The position numbers and the translations under genes are program-made. Positions 33,569-44,109 of a stretch of 64,000 nt of DNA are shown one piece after another. Under the pieces are notes generated by a model. That model searched no databases. It was not told the origin of the DNA and saw only the letters and a program-made list of their open reading frames with translations. Origin of the DNA: Papilionanthe hookeriana x Papilionanthe teres (lineage: Eukaryota > Streptophyta > Magnoliopsida > Asparagales > Orchidaceae); assembly GCA_022702705.1 (NCBI GenBank), contig CM040427.1, positions 19,925,625-19,989,624 of the forward strand. The letters run 5' to 3'. Numbering within the stretch: the stretch's first letter is position 1; each line of letters starts with the position of its first letter.

Positions 33569-34010
33569 TTAATTCCAATCTCCATTAGGTGGATTATATC
33601 TAGAACCACCATTAGTTCCATTTGAACCATTTGGAATGTAAATTTGATAAAACGGGCGATGATTAAAAGCTCTTGCATTTTCTTCTATCAATTTGTTCTT
33701 CAGATACATCGCTCTATTTGCTTCTTCCACATGACTTGTATCACTGAATTACATTTTAAGTTGCCATCTAATGTGCGCTAAATGAGCGTGAGTTTCATTT
33801 ACCTTTGCATCAATAGATTCCACATCGGCCTCAATCTTTACAATCCTTTCTGCTATTTCTTGGATACTCACAGCCAGAAATCCATTATATAACTCTTGCG
33901 CACTATCACAAATAAACTTCTTCTTGTTGGCTTCCTCTTTCTTCTTAACTTCGATCTCCTAAGAAGAATTTTTTGCACTAAAAAATCTCTTTTTAAGACT
34001 CAGGAATGAA
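33569..34010 (-). pseudogene. Env-position ORF-b of element D (coiled-coil, DWN C-terminus)
   Basis: The minus strand encodes a clearly protein-like frame: EIEVKKKEEANKKKF, then a heptad-like stretch (IAERIVKIEADVESIDAKV, THAHLAHIRWQL), one in-frame stop at about 33,751, then VEEANRAMYLKNKLIEENA and a C-terminus HRPFYQIYIPNGSNG...GDWN ending with TAA at 33,569-33,571. A further stop lies near 33,960, and the N-terminus is uncertain. Its C-terminus resembles ORF-a's (HPYFIPYVPSRDWN), so both look like versions of the same protein tail; the transposon-protein domain of ORF-a is not seen here. I do not recognise a function. Confidence 0.55.
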
Positions 34011-34167
34011 AATAAGAACTGGGGTAAGTATCTCATAAATTTAGGGTCATTTTATAAACTTAAGAAACCTTAAAAACGACCCTAGACGTGTTAAAACTCT
34101 TTAATAACTCCAAAAACTACTCACCCATGATTTAGGCTTCTAAAACCTAAATTATCACATTTTTTAT

Positions 34168-34213
34168 AACTGTGCCACCTATGGCCAACCAGCGGCGCAT
34201 AACCGTCGGTGCG
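34168..34213 (-). repeat. Second GCGC box upstream of ORF-b
   Basis: A CG-rich stretch containing CACCTATGGCCAACC and GCGGCGCATAACCGTC, resembling the LTR and 33,104-33,183 boxes. In element orientation one box precedes each env-position ORF and one lies in the LTR. Confidence 0.45.
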
Positions 34214-34387
34214 AATTTTTGCACAATTCTGTCAAACGTCAAAATCTTCATTACGACTCCTCTGAGTTATCAAATAAGGTCAAATAAACACCACTATAAC
34301 ATAAAATACTCTAAATGCTACCACATTTCTCAAATCAAACCAAATAAAAACACACGAAGCAAACATAAAACAAAGGACACCGATAAA

Positions 34388-34440
34388 TATGGGTTGCCTC
34401 CCACAAAGCGCTTGGTTTAACGTCATCAGCCTGACATATC
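34388..34440 (-). other. Conserved motif after pol (GCGCTTTGTGGGAGGCAACCC)
   Basis: Plus-strand 'gggttgcctcccacaaagcg' followed by 'cttggtttaacgtcatcag' and 'cctgaca' lies just after the integrase stop. The same block recurs in element G at 50,058-50,110. Comparable sequence is familiar downstream of pol in many Athila-type elements. The function is not known to me. Confidence 0.6.
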
Positions 34441-34446
34441 TAGAAC

Positions 34447-35800
34447 TTATTCTGAGTGTCCCAACATCAGATTCTCATCAGGTTTAGATTGATCGACTAA
34501 AAAGTAAGGTTTAAGTTTATGACCGTTCACTTTAAATATTTTTCTAATCTTAGGATCTTTAATATCCATAACTCCATATGAATAAACTTTCATCACGATA
34601 AATGGGCCCATCCACATGGACTTAAGTTTACCAGCAAAATTTCTCAATCTTGCAGTATATAGTAACACTTTTTTGCTCTGGCTCAAGTTTTTTAGTAAGA
34701 ATCTTCCGATCATGCCACAACTTCATCTTTTCTTTATAAATCTTAGCATTTTCATAAGATTAATTCCTTGTCTCTTCAAGCTCATTTAATTGAAACAATC
34801 TCTTTTCTTCAGCATCTTTTAAATTAAAATTGAACTCTTTAATAACCTAATATGCTTTATGCTCAAGTTCAACTAGTAAATGAGAAGCTTTTCAAAAAAT
34901 TAGCCTATATGGGGACATTCCTATAGGAGTTATGTAGGCAGTCATATAGGCCCAAAAAGTATAATATAATTTGATTGACCAATCCTTTCTATTTGGATTA
35001 ACAGTCTTTTGCAATATTCTTTTAATTTCACTATTGAATAATTCAACCGAACCACTTGTCTACGGATGATAAGCAGTAGCAATGTGATGGTTAATATGAT
35101 GTTTCTTTCCTAACTTCTCCATAATTGCATTTCTAAAATGACTTCCCCCATCAGTTATGATTACTCTTGGTATTTAAAATCTATAAAATATATTCTTATT
35201 TAAAAACTTTACAACACCTTAAGCATCACATCGAGGTAAACCAACAACTCCTATCCATTTAGATACATAGTCTACTGCTATCAAAATGTAGGTATTCTGA
35301 AAGATGGTATAAATGGTCTCATGAAATCTAATCCCCAAACGTCAAATATTTCAACTTCCAACATATAATTGAGGGGCATCTCATTTCTTCTAGAAATATT
35401 GCCTACACGTTGACATTGATCACAACTTTTAATATAAACATTAACATCTTTAAAAATTGTAAGCCAATAAAATCCAGATTGTAAGATTTTATATGCAATT
35501 GTATCGACTCCAAAATGTCCCCTATAATCAGAATTATGAAATTTTTGAATAATTTCATAAGTTTCTTCTAAAGGCACATATCTTCGAATAATCAAATCCT
35601 TTTCTAAAAATGAGTCATCCCAAAAACAAGTCTTAACTTCAGATAGAAATTTCTTCTTCTCATGGTATGTCAAACCATTAGGTAAAATATCACTAACAAT
35701 AAATTTTACAATGTTGGCATACCACGGAACACACCACTCATTAACGACGAACAATTTTTCATCAGAAAAATGTTCATTAATTTCTTCCGCATCACATAGA
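34447..35800 (-). pseudogene. Integrase of element D
   Basis: In order on the minus strand: HHCC zinc finger (HNSDYRGHFG ... CDQCQ, about 35,545-35,415); first catalytic Asp in VWGLDFMRPF (about 35,325); VDYVSKW (about 35,270); second Asp in IITDGGSHF (about 35,150); catalytic Glu in SVELFNSEIKR (about 35,040); and an Athila-type C-terminal region (RLRNFAGKLKSMWMGPF, FKVNGHKLKPYF) ending at 34,447. The D, D, E residues are readable, but stops and frameshifts (for example at 35,281) break the chain. It would insert the cDNA into chromosomes. Confidence 0.85.
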
Positions 35801-36270
35801 GATTTTTTCAGTTTTAAGCCTGGACAGATGATCAGCAATTTGATTATCAGTACCACTTCTATCTACTATCTCAAAATCAAATTCTTGCAAAATAAAAATC
35901 CATCTAATCAATCTTGGTTTTACAGACTTCTTCATTAAATACTTAATAGCATAATGATCAGTATGCACCACACATTTAGTTCCAATTAAATATGATCTGA
36001 ATTTATCAAAGACAAATACTATAGCTAATAACTCTTTCTCAGTAGTGGTATAATTAATTTGAGCTTCATTAAGAGTTTTACTAGCATAGTAAATCACTTT
36101 GAAAATCTTTTCATATTTCTGACCCAAAATAGCTCCGATAACATAATCATTAGCATCACACATTAATTCAAAAGATTTTTTCCAGTTTGGTGAAACTATA
36201 ATAGGTGTAGTGATTAATTTTTCTTTTAAAGTTTCAAAGCTTTTAGGCAATCATCATCAAAATTAAAAAT
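35800..36270 (-). pseudogene. RNase H of element D
   Basis: The minus-strand frame shows FELMCDANDYVIGAILGQ (first Asp), TTTEKELLAIV (Glu), GTKCVVHTDHYAIKYL (Asp) and DNQIADHLSRL (final Asp), the full set of RNase H catalytic residues for Ty3/gypsy. It is followed by the linker to integrase (SDEKLFVVNEWCVPWYANI). The domain itself is open, but it is separated from RT by a frame change near 36,240. It degrades the RNA strand during reverse transcription. Confidence 0.88.
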
Positions 36271-37170
36271 CACATCTTTTTCCAGTAAACAACATAAAGG
36301 CTTCAAAATTTGTGAAAATTCTTTAATATAACGCCCATAAAATCCAACATGTCCCATAAAACTTCTAATTCCTCTTACATTAGCTGGGCAAGGTAAATTA
36401 GAGATCACTTGAATTTTTTCAGGATCTATTTCCATACCATTTTCTGATATACAATGTCCCAAAACAATTCCTCCTGCTACCATAAATTGACATTTCTCCC
36501 AGTCAAGGACCAAATTAGTTTCTTCACAGTGTTTTAGAACTTTAGATAGATGTTATAAACATGATTTAAATGAAATTCTAAACACTAAAAAGTCATCCAT
36601 AAAAACTTCATATCCTTTTTCTATTAAATCACAAAAAATTGCCATCATACATCTCTGAAATGTAGCAGGGGCATTACATAAACCAAAGGGAATTCTTCTA
36701 AAAGTAAATGTACCATAAGGACTGGTAAGTGTTGTTTTCTCTTGATACTCAGGAGCAATTTGAATTTGGTGGTAACTAGTATATCCATCCAAAATACAAA
36801 ATTTTTTTGCCAAGCCAGTCTATCCAACATCTGATCTAGAATAAGGAAGTGAAAAATGGTCTTTCATGGTGGCAAGGATTAGTTTTCTATAATCAATGCA
36901 TATTCACCACCCTGTAACTTGTCTTACTGGTATTATTTCATTCTTTTCATTCACAGTCACAATAACTCCTTAGGTACACAATGAATAGGACTAACCCATG
37001 CACTGTCTGAAATAGGGTAGATAATTCCAGCATCCAACCACTTTAGGATTTCTTTATTTACAACTTATTTCATGATAGGATTTAATATCTTGTGAGGATC
37101 AGCCCAAGTTTTGCAGTTATATTCCATAAGGATTCTATGCATATAAATTGAATGACTGATTCCTTTAATA
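36271..37170 (-). pseudogene. Reverse transcriptase of element D
   Basis: Minus-strand segments: DGYTSYHQIQIAPE (palm start), TFTFRRIPFGLCNAPATFQR, then EVFMDDFLVF with the catalytic Asp pair at about 36,592-36,597, GIVLGHCISENGMEIDPEKI, and LPCPANVRGIRSFMGHVGFY (thumb/connection). The N-terminal part (36,814-37,170) is readable only in pieces with several stops. The wording is Athila-type. The active site is intact, but the reading frame is not. Confidence 0.88.
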
Positions 37171-37174
37171 TCAG

Positions 37175-38010
37175 CTATTGTCCATCAAAGACTTTCTTAT
37201 ATTTCTTCAAAATTTCAAGCAAACTCTCTTCTTCTCTTTCAGTTAATTGAGAGGAAATTATAACTGGAAAAGTTGAGGAATCACCTAAAAAGGTATACTT
37301 TAAATGATTAGGAAGCATCTTTAAATCAAGTTCAGGAGATTTTTCAATTGATGGACTAAAAGATTCATCTTTTTCAATCATGTCCAACATTTCAAAATTT
37401 TTATGAACTTAATTTAAATCTTCCTCATGAAAATCTTCAGAATCTTGTAATTCATCTTCTTGCTTGTGTTCCAATTCTTTACTTTCAGATTTCTCTTCAT
37501 AATTTGACTTGAAATGACATTCACTCAAATATTTGATAACATCCATCCTATAACATTCATCATCTTTACCTCTTGCAGGATATTTCATTAACTTTGAAAT
37601 ATTAAATGTAATAGTTTGATCATTAACTCGCATCATCAATTACCCTTTTTGCACATCTATCATCGCTCTGCTTGTGGCTAGGAAAGGTCTCCCTAAAATT
37701 ATGGGTATCTCTTTACCTTCCACCATATCCAACACATTGAAATCAACAAGAAAAATAAATTGATTCACTTTCACCAAAACATCTTTTATAACTCCTTTAG
37801 AATATGTGATCGAACGATCTGCTAATTGTAGAGTTACAGTAGTAGGGGCTATTTCTCCTAATCACAGTCTTTTGAATATTGATAATGACATAAGGTTAAT
37901 GCTTGCACCCAAATCACATAAAGGCTTTCCAAAAAATCTGTCTCCAATTGCACATGGTATTGTGAAACTTCCAGGATCTTTAAGCTTTTTAGGAAGCTTT
38001 TTTTGAATTA
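37175..38010 (-). pseudogene. Protease and protease-RT linker of element D
   Basis: The minus strand encodes CAIGDRFFGKPLCDLGASIN with the catalytic Asp in DLGA at about 37,913-37,915, then TLQLADRSITYSKGV, a VLDMVEGKEIPIILGRPFLA segment, and a linker (VNDQTITFNISKLMKYP, acidic region, TFPVIISSQLTEREEESL) into RT. This order is characteristic of Athila pol. Several stops interrupt it (for example near 37,410 and 37,870). Confidence 0.8.
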
Positions 38011-38099
38011 TAGTGCTATACTATTCACTAAGTTCAACGAGTCTCATTTTCTTGAAACTTCCTCTTTCGTTGAGAATATCCTTCATAAATTTCACATAG

Positions 38100-39577
38100 C
38101 TTGGCATTTTTTCTAAGGCTTCAGCAAATGGAATATTGATTGTAAGCTTCTTAAATATCTCCAAGAATTTTTAAACTTGCTTATCCAATTTTTGTTTTCG
38201 AAGTCTTTGAGGAAATGGAGGTGGTGGCTTTTCTAAATCAACCTTAGGTGGCGAAATAGGTCTTTCCAAACCTTTCGGAGCGTCTTCTTTTGGTTTTTTA
38301 ATCTCTTCTTTCTCTACTTCAGTCTCTTTTTGAACTCTACCTTCCAACTCTCTTCCACTTCTCAACTGAATAGCTTATACGTGCTCTTTAGTCTTGTCTC
38401 TTGGATTTACTTTAATATTACTAGTAAGCGTTCCTTGAGATCTATTACTTAGTAAATTGGATCTGTCCCAATTGATTCTCATTATTTCTGATTCTAGCTC
38501 CTTAAATTTGTAATTGATTTCTGATTTGTAACACCACTTCTTCAATATACAACTTCTTCTCCTTAAATTGTAAAGTATTGTTAAAACTTGGAGGATAGGT
38601 TGGTCTATAATTATTATTCCCTTGGTTGTTTCAATCTACCAATGAGTTTGGATGGTTTTTCCGACACAGGTTATAATAATTGGAATATGGGTTATTAGGT
38701 TTACTTATGGCATTCAAGGTTTCGATGAAGTTTGAGAATCAACCATTTGGCCTAATGAATTTTCTTCGATCATGGAAGTTGGCTAAGAAAAATTCATTCC
38801 AAATTGGTCAATCTTCCTTAAAATAGCAATAACTTGATTTGCTAGAATAGCAAAAGCATCATTTTCATGAATGTTGGCTACCTTCTTAAGATTTAACCTT
38901 TCAAAAGGCCATTGAAAATTATTAATAACTATTTCTTCAATTAATGTATAAGCATCCGCAAACTATTTAGACATCAATGAACCACCAACAGAAGCATCAA
39001 TAATAGATCTAAGAGATCCAACTAATCCATTGTAAAAGGTCTAAATTATTAACAAATTTGGTATTGAATGATGTTGACACTTTCTCAAGAGATGTTTAAA
39101 ACATTCCCATCCTTCATATATAGATTCCCCTTCAAACTGACAAAAGGATGTAATATCATTTCTAAGCTTCGCAGTCTTCGATGGTGGAAAATATTTAGCA
39201 AGGAATTTTTGTGCTAAATCACCCCAAGTTCTGATAGATCCAGGTGCTAACGAATTTAACCAAATCTTAGCTTTATCCCTCAGTGAAAAAGAAAAAAGTC
39301 TTAGTCTAATAGCATCGTTCGAAATACCATCGTATTTAAAAGTAGCGTACAATTCTAGAAAATTGGCAAGATGTAAATTAGGATCTTTAGTTGGTGCTCC
39401 TCCAAACTGATTATTAGATACTATCTGGATAATACTAGGTTTAAGTACAAATGAATTAGCAGCTACAACAGGGTGTTAAATACTACCATGAAGTTCATCC
39501 ACTGTAGAGTTGGCATAATCTCTTAAAGGTCAAAATTCTTAATAGATTTCAATATTTTGATGATCTTGATTTGCCAT
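38100..39577 (-). pseudogene. Gag of element D
   Basis: The minus-strand ATG at 39,577 (MANQDHQN) is followed by the Athila gag pattern: TVDELHGSI, FVLKPSIIQIVSNNQFGG, YATFKYDGISNDAIRLRLFSFSLRDKAKIWLNSLAPGSIRTWGDLAQKF in pieces, FCQFEGESIYEGWE. Then come Asn/Pro-rich and Lys/Glu/Pro-rich C-terminal parts (about 38,171-38,365: EKPPPPFPQRLRKQKLDK). No CCHC knuckle is seen. At least four stops or frame changes (for example 39,538, 39,478, 39,043) disable it. It would have formed the capsid. Confidence 0.82.
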
Positions 39578-39789
39578 TTCTTGAATATTTTTATCTTTTT
39601 CTGCATTTTTAATTTTTTTTTATTTTTCTGATAGTTCTCTCTAATTCAGAATTGTAAGGCACAAGTCCCTCAGAACCTGAACTATGCATACACAATTAAC
39701 AAAATAAAATAAAACACACTAACAAAAATAATGAAAAGTAAAAACTTAATTTTTCATAAATTTCTTTAAATTATATTTTAATTAATTTC

Positions 39790-39811
39790 CCTGACAACGG
39801 TGCCAAAAACT
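39790..39811 (-). other. Primer-binding site of element D
   Basis: On the minus strand TTTTTGGCACCGTTGTCAGGGA follows the LTR end. It is a slightly mutated form of TGGCGCCGTTGCCGGGGA, the tRNA-Asp-type PBS of Athila elements. Confidence 0.75.
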
Positions 39812-41512
39812 TGATCCCAAATTATTTATGCTTACAATTTAGATATGAAATTACACTTAAATTATTTTTAATATGGGATACTACACAAGTATACGTATCG
39901 TTTATCAAGTAATATAAGACTTTTTATTAAGCCACGAGATATCAAACCCACGAGGAAAGATATAAAATTTTAAAGAAATAAGAAAAATAAAATTTTACTT
40001 TTTAAAATGATTTTGTAAAGTATGTTTTAAGATAAAAAGTTTTTTACAATTTGTTTTTGTTATGTTCTGAATAAAAAGTAAATCAAACAACTAAAGTTAA
40101 CATAACTATAAAATAGTATGAAAGCAAATGCGAATAAAATATATTTTTCCTCTTTCAATGAATCAGTAATAATAATGTTATTTCATTGCGGAAGTATCTA
40201 AGTGTGTTGTGCCAAATAGAAGCAGTTATATTCTTTACCCTTACTTGGTTCTATAAAGAACATTGGTTAATTTGAAGTTTTGAAATCATGTTGATGGGTT
40301 AGGCAAGGAAGGTACTAGCTCTCACTCTAGAGTCCCTCTATTCCCTCCACCTGGGGGCTGACATCACATAACAATATTTAAAACATCAAACTAAATTAGG
40401 GGGCTTTAGCCGGTCACTCTAAAGGACTTTAATTTTACTCCCCATTAAAAATATATCTTCCTATTTATTTGCTCCCAACCATATGGACTACAAATCTCAC
40501 CAATACAATTGCATGTGATTCTTTCCAATTGTTGATTGAGAAAATACCGCATTGGTTCTTACGTGTTCTCACAGCAAATTTTAACATCTTAATTGGCCAA
40601 ATCAGAGGAAAATGAAGTGCAAGGTAGTGAATCATCACAACTTCTTCCAACTTTGAAATCCTACACTTCACACAACTTTCTTCCATAATTTAATTACTTC
40701 ATCATTTAAAAGGAAAAAGATAAAGAAAACAACTCAGAGTTTATGGAGAAAACACAATCACAACTTGATTTGAAAGTAGAAATTATAGTGAAAACACAAC
40801 AAGTCTTACTTTAAAACCAAATGTAAAACAAGATAAACACTTATCTGAAAATCCTCTCCACAAGACTCTTGAAGTTCCTTTGAAACTTTGCTTTCCCTTT
40901 ATAATATATAATAGAGGTTGGTGCCCAACTCCGTTGACTCTGATCCTCTATTCCACTCTTAATAAAAACTAGATACAATAGATAATAAAAGCGGTGAAGT
41001 GGAAATGTGTGTTCTCAATAAAACTCTAACATAAACTTTACTCTTAATACTAATCACACCCTCCAACAACAACCCTTTTTCTGATCTTCAAATCTTCTTT
41101 TTGAAATTTTCCAAAATTTACCTTGGTGTCTTTTCAAATTATGTCCAGATTCAATGTATCCACCAAAGAATGCATATCTTCATTAAAATCTGCCGCCCAA
41201 AAGAAGTTAAGGATGTCACCATCAAAAGTTACTTCAAACACCACTTGAAAATGACACCAATTTTGATTTAATTTGTATATTTTAACTGCCACGCCTATGC
41301 GTCAAGGGTCTGGTGCTTAGCCGCCACAGGTCAAATTTTTCATTCTTCAAATTTTTCTCCAAATTTGATCCTCTTTCTCTCCTTTCATCATAATCAGTCA
41401 TTTTAATCATACCTACAAGAAAAACACAAATATACCTTCCATTAAAGTGCAATATCATCAAAAATAGGTATTAAAATGTATTTAAAAACACTATATATTT
41501 TAGGTGTATCAA
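39812..41512 (-). repeat. 5' LTR of element D
   Basis: 1,701 bp, TGATCCC...GTATCA on the plus strand. It contains, in element orientation, the GCGC box (41,288-41,332), a TATA-like TATATTATAAAG (about 40,898-40,911), and the shared Athila LTR end block (39,888-39,960) with 'cgtatcgtttatcaagtaata' and 'ccacgag'. Confidence 0.85.
40898..40911 (-). promoter_or_regulatory. TATA box of the element D LTR
   Basis: On the minus strand TATATTATAAAGGG about 1,000 bases before the LTR end, with similar AT runs absent nearby. The motif is seen; promoter activity is inferred. Confidence 0.4.
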
Positions 41513-42760
41513 TAGCCTTAATTTGCTATTTGTTTTGATCTTTTGGATTGATCTCAACATTACTAGGAAGAATTCCTGAAGGTCTATTTTTAAGCGCAGT
41601 GAAAATAAGTCCTAATTGATTTTCAATATTCTTAATCGCAACACCTTGAGTTTGTAATTGATTACCCATATTTAAAATTAATTCTTCAGTAGATAACTTC
41701 TTTTTCTTAAATTATGGGTTACTATTAAAACCTGAAGGATAAGTAGGTCTAAAGTTTGTGTTTCCTTGGTTGTTCAAATTTCCTACTAGATTCATAGAGT
41801 TGTTTCCCCATTGCAGGTTAACATCATTGTTATTATTTCAGTTAAAATTTGAATGATTCTTCTAACCAAGATTATAATAATTCAAATAAGAATTGTTGGG
41901 TCTTTTATTTATAGCATTTAAGGTCTCATAGGGCGTTTGGGATTCTATTATCTGTCCTAATGAATTTTCCTCTTACACTTGGGGTGTTTGAGAATAATTT
42001 ATTCCTTATTGACTACTTTATTTGAAAGGGCAGCAATTTGAGTGACTATCATAGTTATATCATTAGATTCATGAATACTAGCTACTCTCCTAGGATTTAC
42101 CCATTCAGAGGGCCATTGAAAATTGTTAGTAGCCATTTCTTCTATTAACAAAAATGCTTCATCAAAAGTTTTCGACATTAATGATCCACCAGCAGTAGCA
42201 TCTATAATTCATCTCAGAGATCCCACTAATCCATTATATAATGTTTGAATTATTAACCAATCTAGTAAAGCATGATGTGGGAAATTCCTAAGAAGATCTT
42301 TAAATCTTTCCCAAGCTTCATATATTGATTCCCCTTCAAACTGACCAAAAGATGTAATATCATTTCTTAGCTTCACAGTTTTTGATGGAGGGAAATATTT
42401 TGACAGAAATTATTGTGAAATTTCTCCCCAAGTTCTAATAAATCCAGGTGCTAATGAATTTAACCACACCTTAGCTTTATCCCTTAATGAAAATATAAAA
42501 AGTCAAAGTGTGACAACATCATTTGAGACTCCATCATATTTAAAAGTAGCCCACAGTTTTAGAAAACTAGTGAGATGTAAATTATGATCTTCGTTCGATG
42601 TTCCTCCAAATTGATTATTTTGTACCATTTGTATAATAGTAGGTTTAAGCTTAAATGAATTAGTAGGAACATCAGGATTTTGGATAGTTAAGTGAATTTC
42701 ATCTACTGTTGAGTTATCATAATCTCTTAAACATCTTGGTATATTTTGATTGTTCGTCAT
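41513..42760 (-). pseudogene. Gag of Athila-like element E, cut by element D
   Basis: The minus-strand ATG at 42,760 opens MTNNQNIPRCLRDYDNSTVDEIHLTI in pieces, then FKLKPTIIQMVQNNQFGG and ATFKYDGVSNDVV. After a stop near 42,503 the frames continue with FSLRDKAKVWLNSLAPG, FPPSKTVKLRNDITSFGQFEGESIYEAWERF and the Asn/Trp-rich C-terminal region. It ends abruptly at the D LTR boundary (41,512/41,513). The sequence is clearly a relative of D, F and G gag but a separate copy. The rest of E downstream was not found on the other side of D. Confidence 0.8.
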
Positions 42761-42974
42761 TTTATGATGATTTTCAGATTTTTTTATTATTTTTGAATTT
42801 TTCTAGCAGTACGCTCTAATTCTGAATCGTAAGACACTAAACCTATGGATCCAATCCCGCACATATAAAATCACACAAAATACACTAAAAAGTAAATAAG
42901 CACACACAAAATTGCAAAATATAAAGTAAAGGTTTTTAAATACTATAATTTTAAGAGTTACCATTTTATAACAT

Positions 42975-42994
42975 CCACGGCAACAACGCTAAAA
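42975..42994 (-). other. Primer-binding site of element E (mutated)
   Basis: Minus-strand TTTTTAGCGTTGTTGCCGTGG is a decayed TGGCGCCGTTGCCGGGGA-type site at the expected place between LTR and gag. Confidence 0.6.
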
Positions 42995-42999
42995 ACTTA

Positions 43000-44105
43000 A
43001 CTCAACCTACTAGTGTCGAATGCGCTGCCTCTAAGGTTAATATTCAAAGGATAGTTTCAGTTCAGTTTCACAATAAGATCAATTTAATGATGAGGCAGTC
43101 ACTCGCATACTCAAGTATACATATCGTTCAAGTAATACAGGGCTCTAGTGGAGTTCTGTTTATCGATCCCACGAGGAAGGTAAGAACTTTATCAAAATAT
43201 AGCTAAGATTTGAAATATAATACTCAATTCACAATGCAAGTGCAAGTACTATTAAAGTTGCTAGTGCAAAGATAGCTACGACTAAGTTAACTATAATTAC
43301 TTTCTAAATTTCTAAGCAGGATTAACTAACACACACTAAGTTTTGTATTGAAAGGTTATAATATGGAAAAGTATCTTTCCTCTTGTAATGAGTCTGTGAT
43401 GAGTGATTGGTATAGATTGATAATAAATTTGTATTGTTCCAAATATGAGTAATTATATTCTTTACCCTCATCAGAGTACCCCCTCTTTCAAGTATGAAAA
43501 GAACATTGGCAAATCCTAGGCTTAGTTACTAAATATGAGGTTAGGGTGGGAGGATATTGGCTCTCACTTCAGAGTTCCCACTTCACTTCACCTAAAGGCT
43601 AACCCTCGCTTTAGTTACCAAACTTTAGGACCAAATTGAGCATTTCAGCCTGTCACTCTAAAATCTCCAATTCGATGCCCATCAGACCATATTTCCCAAT
43701 TTATTTGCACTCAATTCCAATGAACTACACAACTCATTCGTGGACATTAAATGGATTCTCCACTATTGTTGTAGAACACTTAGTCCTTTCAGATTGAATG
43801 TTTTACAACATGTTTTAACAATTCAATTGGCAAATTGAAAAGTAAATGAAGTTCAAAGTGAAAAACCATCACAATTTCTTAACATTTTTATGGCACATCA
43901 AATCTACATCAACATTTCACCACATCACATTGCAAGAAGAAAGACAAAGAAATCTAATCAAAATTCATGAGGAAGATAAAAAAAAACATGGATTTTATAT
44001 ATAAAAGGAAAGTCATACAAACTATAAAAGTAAGTACAACTTATCTCAATATCTTTCCCAAGCAAATCCCTTTAAGTTCCTTTGAGCCCTTTAATTCTTA
44101 ACTCT
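43000..44105 (-). repeat. Truncated 5' LTR of element E
   Basis: It shares the Athila LTR end block at 43,112-43,185 ('cgttcaagtaatacagggct', 'tttatcgatcccacgagga') and the downstream order 'aaagaacattggc', 'ttcacctaaaggctaa' seen in G and D LTRs. At about 44,100 it stops and the oppositely oriented LTR of F begins, so its U3 end is missing. Confidence 0.7.
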
Positions 44106-44109
44106 CTGT

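Larger units (their letters stand above)
30060..41512 (-). mobile_element. Element D: Athila-like Ty3/gypsy retrotransposon with pol and env-position ORFs
   Basis: On the minus strand in order: 5' LTR (39,812-41,512), PBS, gag, protease, RT, RNase H, integrase, a conserved non-coding motif, two env-position ORFs, PPT, truncated 3' LTR. Domain order and the gag wording (RLRLFSFSLRDKAKIWLNSL) identify the Athila lineage. Every gene carries stops or frameshifts, but the catalytic motifs of RT, RNase H and integrase are still readable, so it derives from an autonomous element. It sits against the gag of element E at 41,513. Confidence 0.88.

Noticed and set aside
35711..35938. Plus-strand open frames across element D pol
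   Set aside because: Antisense shadows of the minus-strand RNase H/integrase genes.
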